From assembly GCF_000213975.1 (NCBI RefSeq), contig NZ_GL892076.1, positions 307,815-371,814 on the forward strand: a stretch of DNA of 64,000 nucleotides. The letters run 5' to 3'. The notes beneath the pieces were generated by a model, which made no database searches, was not told the DNA's origin, and worked only from the letters and a program-made list of their open reading frames with translations. This document shows, piece after piece, positions 59,487 to 64,000 of the stretch; the first letter of the stretch is position 1; each line of letters starts with the position of its first letter. The position numbers and the translations under genes were made by a program. Origin of the DNA: Centipeda periodontii DSM 2778 (GTDB taxonomy: Bacteria; Bacillota; Negativicutes; Selenomonadales; Selenomonadaceae).

Positions 59487-61244
59487 ATGTATCTGGAAAA
59501 AATCACATCGCCCGCCGATATCAAGGGGTACGGCGCGGCAGAGCGCAAGGCACTCGCCGAGGAGATGCGCGACGCACTTCTTAAGCGTGCGAGCATACAC
59601 GGCGGACACTTCGGCCCCGACTTTGGCATCGTCGAGGCGATCATCGCGCTGCACACGGTCTTTGACTCGCCCACGGACAAGATCGTCTATGACGTGTCGC
59701 ACCAGTCCTACCCGCACAAGATGCTGACGGGGCGCGTCGAGGCGTACATCAACGAGGCGGAGTACGACGAGGTGTCGGGCTACACGAACCCGGAGGAGAG
59801 CCCGCACGACTTCTTCAACGTCGGGCACACGTCCACCTCGATCAGCCTCGCCTCGGGACTCGCCAAGGCGCGCGACCTCGCGGGACGCAGGGAGAACATC
59901 ATCGCCCTCATCGGCGACGGTTCGATGTCGGGCGGCGAGGCACTTGAGGGACTGAACGTCGTCGGCGAGATGGATACGAACTTCATCATCGTATTCAACG
60001 ACAACGACCAGTCGATCGCCGAAAACCACGGCGGGATGTACCGTGCATTCAAGGAGCTGCGCGAGACGAACGGCACAGCGGAGAACAATCTGTTCCGTGC
60101 GATGGGGCTCGACTACCGCTATGTGGCGGACGGCAACGACTGCGAGGCGCTGATCGCCGCGTTCTCTGCGGTCAAGGACAGTCAAAAGCCCGTCGTCATC
60201 CACATCCACACGCAGAAGGGCAAGGGCTACAAGTTCGCCGAGGAAGACCGCGAGACATGGCACTACCGTATGCCGTTCGACATCGAGACGGGCGCGCTGA
60301 AGCATCCGTACACGGATCCGTTTCAAGTTGCGAGCGTTGATTTCATCAAGGCAGAGGCAAAGGAAAATCCGAACTTCGTCTTTCTCGCGGCAGGGACGAT
60401 GGGCGGCATCGGACTCTCCCCCGCAGACCGCGCGGAGCTCGGCAGTCAGTACGTTGATGTGGGCATCGCCGAGGAGCACGCCGTTGCGATGGCATCGGGG
60501 CTCGCGCGCGGCGGCGCACGCCCGATCTTCGGCACGTACAGCACCTTCTTTCAGCGCGTCTACGATCAGATGGCGCAGGATGTCGCGGTCAACAACAACG
60601 CGGCGGTCTTCCTCTCCGTCGGCGCATCACTCTACTACATGAACGATGTGACGCATCTCGGCTTCTTCGACATTCCGCTCTTTGCAAATATCCCGAACCT
60701 CGTCTTCCTCGCGCCCGCGAGCCTTGACGAGTACGCGGCGATGCTGCGCTGGTCGGTGGAGCAGACGAAGCACCCCGTCATGATCCGCATGCCGGTCATG
60801 GGCTACGAGGAAAGCCCCTACCCCGTGCGCACGGACTACAGCAACCTCAACAAATATCAGGTCGTCACCGAGGGCGCGGAGGTCGCACTGATCGGTGCGG
60901 GCAACTTCGCGCAGCTCGCCTCGGCGGCTGCGGCAGAGCTGGAAAAGGAAGGGGTCAAGGCGACTGTCATCAATCCGATCTTCCTCTCGGGGCTCGACAC
61001 GGTACTGCTTGATTCGCTGAAGGAAAAGCACCGCCTCGTCCTCACGCTCGAGGATGGAATTTTGGAGGGCGGCTTCGGTCAGAAGATCGCCGCGTACTAC
61101 GGAATGGATGCGAACATCCGCGTCCGCTGCTACGGTCTCTCAAAGGAGTTCCACGATCGCTACGACGCCGCGGAGCTTGCACGCGAGTACCATCTCACCG
61201 CCGAGCAGATCGCAGCGGATACAATCTTTGCATTGAAAGGATAA
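59487..61244 (+). CDS. dxs: DXS-like thiamine-diphosphate enzyme 1
   Basis: A 585-aa transketolase-superfamily protein close to 1-deoxy-D-xylulose-5-phosphate synthase (pyruvate + glyceraldehyde 3-phosphate to DXP). Seen are IGDGSMSGGEALEGLN with the ThDP/Mg motif ending VFNDNDQSI, and DVGIAEEHAVAMASGLARGG then YSTFFQRVYDQMAQDVAV, where the catalytic Glu stands in a GIAEEHA rather than the usual GIAEQHA context. It is about 40 residues shorter than E. coli Dxs. ATG 59487 follows AAAGGGGG. A same-length paralogue follows at 61449. It could make DXP or act on a related sugar. Confidence 0.88.
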   Translation: MYLEKITSPADIKGYGAAERKALAEEMRDALLKRASIHGGHFGPDFGIVEAIIALHTVFDSPTDKIVYDVSHQSYPHKMLTGRVEAYINEAEYDEVSGYTNPEESPHDFFNVGHTSTSISLASGLAKARDLAGRRENIIALIGDGSMSGGEALEGLNVVGEMDTNFIIVFNDNDQSIAENHGGMYRAFKELRETNGTAENNLFRAMGLDYRYVADGNDCEALIAAFSAVKDSQKPVVIHIHTQKGKGYKFAEEDRETWHYRMPFDIETGALKHPYTDPFQVASVDFIKAEAKENPNFVFLAAGTMGGIGLSPADRAELGSQYVDVGIAEEHAVAMASGLARGGARPIFGTYSTFFQRVYDQMAQDVAVNNNAAVFLSVGASLYYMNDVTHLGFFDIPLFANIPNLVFLAPASLDEYAAMLRWSVEQTKHPVMIRMPVMGYEESPYPVRTDYSNLNKYQVVTEGAEVALIGAGNFAQLASAAAAELEKEGVKATVINPIFLSGLDTVLLDSLKEKHRLVLTLEDGILEGGFGQKIAAYYGMDANIRVRCYGLSKEFHDRYDAAELAREYHLTAEQIAADTIFALKG

Positions 61245-61341
61245 CCTATAGGAAGCACTGTCCACGGCTTCTCACACGGTCCGAAGGGCAAGGCACCCGC
61301 AACAATACATATCCCCCACCTCGGAGCCGCGCGCTTCGAGG
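61245..61341 (+). terminator. 3' region and terminator of first DXS-like gene
   Basis: The region holds no gene. CCTCGGAGC (61319-61327) pairs with GCTTCGAGG (61333-61341) with one mismatch, followed by TTTTTATTTT. Confidence 0.75.
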
Positions 61342-61401
61342 TTTTTATTTTCCATGCGCGGAAAGTTTTGAATTTTATCGGCATCTCCTTAGAATTTATG
61401 C

Positions 61402-61407
61402 TATAAT
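61402..61407 (+). promoter_or_regulatory. -10 box of second DXS-like gene
   Basis: An extended -10, TATGCTATAATG, with TATAAT at 61402-61407; the -35 is poor. Transcription from here would make the ATG at 61413 leaderless, which supports the TTG start at 61449. Confidence 0.55.
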
Positions 61408-61448
61408 GTAGCATGCGTATTATCATGTGTCAACGGAGGGCTATTCCC

Positions 61449-63206
61449 TTGTATCTTGAGACCATCCACGAGCCCGCAGACATACGGGGCTACACGGCGG
61501 AGCAGCGCCGCGTTCTCGCAGAGGAGATGCGTGCGGCGCTCATCCACCGCACGAGCTGCATCGGCGGGCACATCGGGCCGAACCTCGGCATCATCGAAGC
61601 GACCATCGCACTCCACACGGTCTTTGATTCGCCGCGCGACAAGATCATCTTCGATGTCTCCCATCAGTGCTATCCGCACAAAATGCTCACGGGACGCGTC
61701 GGCGCCTACGTCAACGAGGCAGAGTACGCTGATGTCTCCGGCTTTACGAACACCGACGAGAGCGTGCACGATATCTTTAACATCGGGCACACCTCGACCG
61801 CCATCAGCCTCGGCTCAGGACTCGCCAAGGCGCGCAATCTGGCGGGCGGGAAGGAAAATATCGTCGTCGTGATCGGCGACGGTGCGCTCTCGGGCGGCGA
61901 GGCATTCGAGGGGCTGAACGTCATCGGCGAGATGGGGACGAACTTCATCATCGTGTTCAACGACAACGATCAGTCCATCTCCGAGAACCACGGCGGCATG
62001 TACCGCAAGTTCAAAGAGCTGCGTGAGACGGGCGGCACCGCACCCGACAACCTCTTCCGCGCGATGGGGCTCGCCTACCGCTATGTTGCGGACGGCAACG
62101 ATGCGGAGGAACTCATCCGCGTGTTCTCCGAGGAGAAGGACCGTGACCGCCCCATTGTCATTCACATCCACACGCAGAAGGGCAAGGGGCTCCCCTTCGC
62201 CGAGGACGATCCCGAGGGCTGGCACCGCCATGCGCCCTTTCATGTGGAGACGGGCATCGCCAAAAAGACGGCCACGCCCGACCCGTACGCCGCTGCGACC
62301 GTGGATTTTGTGCTCGAAACAGCACGGAAGAACCCGAATTTCATCTATCTGTCCGCGGGCATTGTCGGCGGCATCAACCTCAGCCCCGAAGACCGCGCCG
62401 CGCTCGGCAGCCAGTATCTCGATGTCGGCATCGCCGAGGAGCACGCCGTCGCCATGGCGTCGGGACTCGCGCGCGGCGGCGCACGCCCGATCTTCGGTAC
62501 ATACAGCACGTTCTTCCAACGCACCTATGACCAGATGGCGCAGGATGTCGCGATCAATCGCAGCCCCGCCGTCTTTCTCGCGACGGGCACATCACTCTAT
62601 CGCTCGACCGATATGACGCATCTCGGCTTCTATGACATCTCGATTTTCTCGAATATCCCGAACCTCGTCTACCTCGCGCCAACGAGTGTCGCGGAGCACA
62701 TCGCCGTCCTGCGCTGGGCAGTCGCACAGACCGAGCACCCTGTCATGATTCGCATGCCCTTCTCAGGCTATGCGGAGAGCCCCTATCCCGTGCGCGCGGA
62801 CTACGGTGCGCTGAACAAGTCCATTGTGGTACGTGAGGGTGCGGAGGTCGCGCTCATCGGCGTCGGCAACTTCGCCGCGCTCGCATCGGAGGCGGCAGAG
62901 GAACTCGCACACGAGGGGCTCCATGTGACTGTCATCAATCCGCTCTACCTCTCGGGGCTCGATGCGGAGCTGCTGACCTCGCTTGCAGAGAACCACAGCC
63001 GCATCCTCACGATCGAGGACGGTATCGTGGAGGGCGGCTTTGGGCAGAAAGTTGCATCGTTCTACGGCGACATACCGAACATGCGCGTCAAGAGCTATGG
63101 GCTGCCGAAGAAGTTTTTCAACCGCTACAAGCCCGACGAGCTCGCGCAGGCGTATCACCTCACCGCCCCCCAGATTGCAACGGATGTACTGCGGGGGATG
63201 CGGTGA
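61449..63206 (+). CDS. dxs: DXS-like thiamine-diphosphate enzyme 2
   Basis: A 585-aa paralogue of the preceding gene, equal in length and alike along its whole length. ThDP motif IGDGALSGGEAFEGLN...VFNDNDQSI and DVGIAEEHAVAMASGLARGG then YSTFFQRTYDQMAQDVAI are present. The start is taken as TTG 61449 (CGGAGGG 9 nt upstream), which aligns with the ATG of paralogue 1 (MYLEKI against the TTG-YLETI); an in-frame ATG at 61413 lies just after the -10 box. Separate promoters and an intervening terminator mean the two copies are regulated independently. Confidence 0.87.
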   Translation: MYLETIHEPADIRGYTAEQRRVLAEEMRAALIHRTSCIGGHIGPNLGIIEATIALHTVFDSPRDKIIFDVSHQCYPHKMLTGRVGAYVNEAEYADVSGFTNTDESVHDIFNIGHTSTAISLGSGLAKARNLAGGKENIVVVIGDGALSGGEAFEGLNVIGEMGTNFIIVFNDNDQSISENHGGMYRKFKELRETGGTAPDNLFRAMGLAYRYVADGNDAEELIRVFSEEKDRDRPIVIHIHTQKGKGLPFAEDDPEGWHRHAPFHVETGIAKKTATPDPYAAATVDFVLETARKNPNFIYLSAGIVGGINLSPEDRAALGSQYLDVGIAEEHAVAMASGLARGGARPIFGTYSTFFQRTYDQMAQDVAINRSPAVFLATGTSLYRSTDMTHLGFYDISIFSNIPNLVYLAPTSVAEHIAVLRWAVAQTEHPVMIRMPFSGYAESPYPVRADYGALNKSIVVREGAEVALIGVGNFAALASEAAEELAHEGLHVTVINPLYLSGLDAELLTSLAENHSRILTIEDGIVEGGFGQKVASFYGDIPNMRVKSYGLPKKFFNRYKPDELAQAYHLTAPQIATDVLRGMR

Positions 63207-63216
63207 AAAAGGCAGC

Positions 63217-63245
63217 TTCATCGGAGCTGTCAGATGTGTTATAAT
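63217..63245 (+). promoter_or_regulatory. Promoter of small hydrophobic peptide
   Basis: TTCATC (63217-63222), a 17-bp spacer and TATAAT (63240-63245), 63 bp before the ATG. Confidence 0.6.
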
Positions 63246-63307
63246 AGGCGCAGGTGCTATCTATTCGGTAGGCGGTTAATCTAAGCCCTCGAAAGGGGGC
63301 GAAGCCG

Positions 63308-63376
63308 ATGGAGCTATACGACTTTTTAGCGTTAGTTTTCATGGTAACGATTTGCATCGTTGCATTAAAGGCATAA
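63308..63376 (+). CDS. Small hydrophobic peptide, TxpA/BsrG-like
   Basis: A 22-aa peptide, MELYDFLALVFMVTICIVAL then KA, with AAAGGGGG 9 nt before the ATG, its own promoter and a strong terminator. The pattern M-E-x-Y-D/E-x-L-x-L-x(3)-[hydrophobic]-I-V-A-L is that of 'putative holin-like toxin' peptides of the TxpA/BsrG type I toxin family of Bacillus. An antisense antitoxin RNA would be expected on the minus strand; I cannot place its promoter with confidence. Confidence 0.6.
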   Translation: MELYDFLALVFMVTICIVALKA

Positions 63377-63418
63377 GAAAACCCGTCTAGCCCTAGCAAG
63401 TTTAGACGGGTTTTCTAA
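63377..63418 (+). terminator. Terminator of small peptide gene
   Basis: GAAAACCCGTCTA (63377-63389) pairs with TAGACGGGTTTTC (63403-63415). The stem starts at the base after the stop codon. Confidence 0.9.
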
Positions 63419-63525
63419 ATCCAAGTTCTAAATAGGGCTGATCGTTTACACGATAGCACCTTTTCTGTTTCTTATTATATCGCTTTTACCATACAGCTGT
63501 CAACAAATACAGTCTCAAAAAACGC

Positions 63526-63554
63526 TTGCATTTTTCTCATCGGCGCGGTATAAT
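63526..63554 (+). promoter_or_regulatory. Promoter of tRNA gene
   Basis: TTGCAT (63526-63531), a 17-bp spacer and TATAAT (63549-63554), 16 bp ahead of the mature tRNA start. Confidence 0.8.
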
Positions 63555-63570
63555 GTCCCTTGTCAGTCAC

Positions 63571-63646
63571 GGGGACGTAGCTCAGCTGGGAGAGCACCAG
63601 GTTCGCAATCTGGGGGTCGAGAGTTCAATCCTCTTCGTCTCCACCA
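63571..63646 (+). tRNA. tRNA-Ala (anticodon CGC)
   Basis: A 76-nt cloverleaf with encoded CCA: acceptor arm GGGGACG with CGTCTCC (one wobble-type pair), D-arm GCTC...GAGC, anticodon arm CCAGG-TTCGCAA-TCTGG giving anticodon CGC, and T-arm GAGAG-TTCAATC-CTCTT. The body is that of Firmicutes tRNA-Ala. Confidence 0.88.
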
Positions 63647-63659
63647 TCTTGACTTTTCG

Positions 63660-63692
63660 CGGAGGAATCCATATGGATATCCTCCGTTTTTT
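63660..63692 (+). terminator. Terminator after tRNA
   Basis: CGGAGGA (63660-63666) pairs with TCCTCCG (63680-63686), with an inner ATCCATATGGAT palindrome, followed by TTTTTT. Confidence 0.85.
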
Positions 63693-63710
63693 CATAGGGA
63701 GGTAACTGCC

Positions 63711-64000
63711 ATGTTTCACAAAATGCGGCGCAATGTACAGCAGCTTTCGCAAGAAGAGAGCGAGGCAGTGCTTCTGCGCGGCACGGCGGGCGTACTCGCC
63801 CTCATGGGCGACAAGGCATTCCCCTACGCCGTGCCCATCAGCTATGTCTACGATGGCGAACACATCTACTTCCACAGCGCGACCGAGGGGCACAAGATCG
63901 ACGCGATCCAACGGAATCCGAACGCCTCGTTTGCCGTCATCGATCGGGACGAGGTCATCCCCGAGAAATACACCACCGCATTTCGCAGTGTCATCGTCTT
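63711..64000 (+). CDS. Pyridoxamine 5'-phosphate oxidase family protein, partial
   Basis: The first 96 codons are in the window; the gene runs off the end. The start MFHKMRRNVQQLSQEESEAV then LLRGTAGVLALMGDKAFPYA, and YVYDGEHIYFHSATEGHKID, are typical of the NimA-like flavin-binding split-barrel family (FMN-dependent, sometimes linked to nitroimidazole resistance). GGGAGG precedes the ATG. Substrate cannot be told. Confidence 0.88.
   Translation, partial: MFHKMRRNVQQLSQEESEAVLLRGTAGVLALMGDKAFPYAVPISYVYDGEHIYFHSATEGHKIDAIQRNPNASFAVIDRDEVIPEKYTTAFRSVIV

Noticed and set aside
61245-61341. Possible 6S-like or other small RNA after the first DXS-like gene
   Set aside because: No promoter or conserved core could be seen; the only firm structure is a terminator.

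Overview
The window looks like a chromosomal segment of a Negativicutes bacterium, most likely Selenomonas or a close relative. It is GC-rich, with strong GGAGG ribosome binding sites and Firmicutes-type genes (YdjG/H/I-like proteins, LemA, class I aldolase of the Staphylococcus/Lactococcus kind), yet it also carries an outer-membrane-barrel gene. The genus is an inference from gene content; no 16S gene is present.

Layout. 1-7240: LemA, three tandem secreted paralogues of exactly 290 aa, a GGDEF protein, an unknown protein, class I fructose-bisphosphate aldolase and a methyltransferase remnant. 7284-23173: an accessory island, partly AT-rich. It holds an IS4-type element, a C5-cytosine methyltransferase convergent with a GHKL-ATPase/unknown/DUF6339 operon, an ISL3 remnant, a DSR2-like SIR2 protein behind hsdR, an AlbA_2/HATPase regulator, an hsdS stump with no hsdM, and a macrodomain protein. 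23255-40257: exported proteins of unknown function, a peptide-binding lipoprotein, a porin-like gene broken by one stop codon, a two-component system split over three overlapping genes, and a YdjI-YdjG-YdjH-like operon. Six promoters here carry the same palindrome (consensus ACCTGTCATTTATGACAG) at a nearly constant distance from the -10 box, so they probably form one regulon.

40523-58716: a stress or defence island. Two operons encode four dynamin-like GTPases (one LeoA-like), RtcB RNA ligase, an ADP-ribosylglycohydrolase, small proteins and an HTH-like protein. Next to them are three tandem vWA proteins. Four promoters share a second palindrome, GTCGC-N7-GCGAC, centred exactly 30 bp from the -10 box, which ties the vWA genes to the RtcB/GTPase operon. 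An MGMT gene, an AbrB/PIN toxin-antitoxin pair and a TROVE-like vWA protein follow. 58766-64000: an acyl-CoA thioesterase, two tandem DXS-like enzymes of identical length, a small hydrophobic toxin-like peptide, tRNA-Ala(CGC) and the start of a flavin-binding PPOX-family gene.

A MITE-like element of about 162 bp (termini GGAAYCRCTGATAAA) occurs six times, each time just upstream of a gene or inside its 5' leader.
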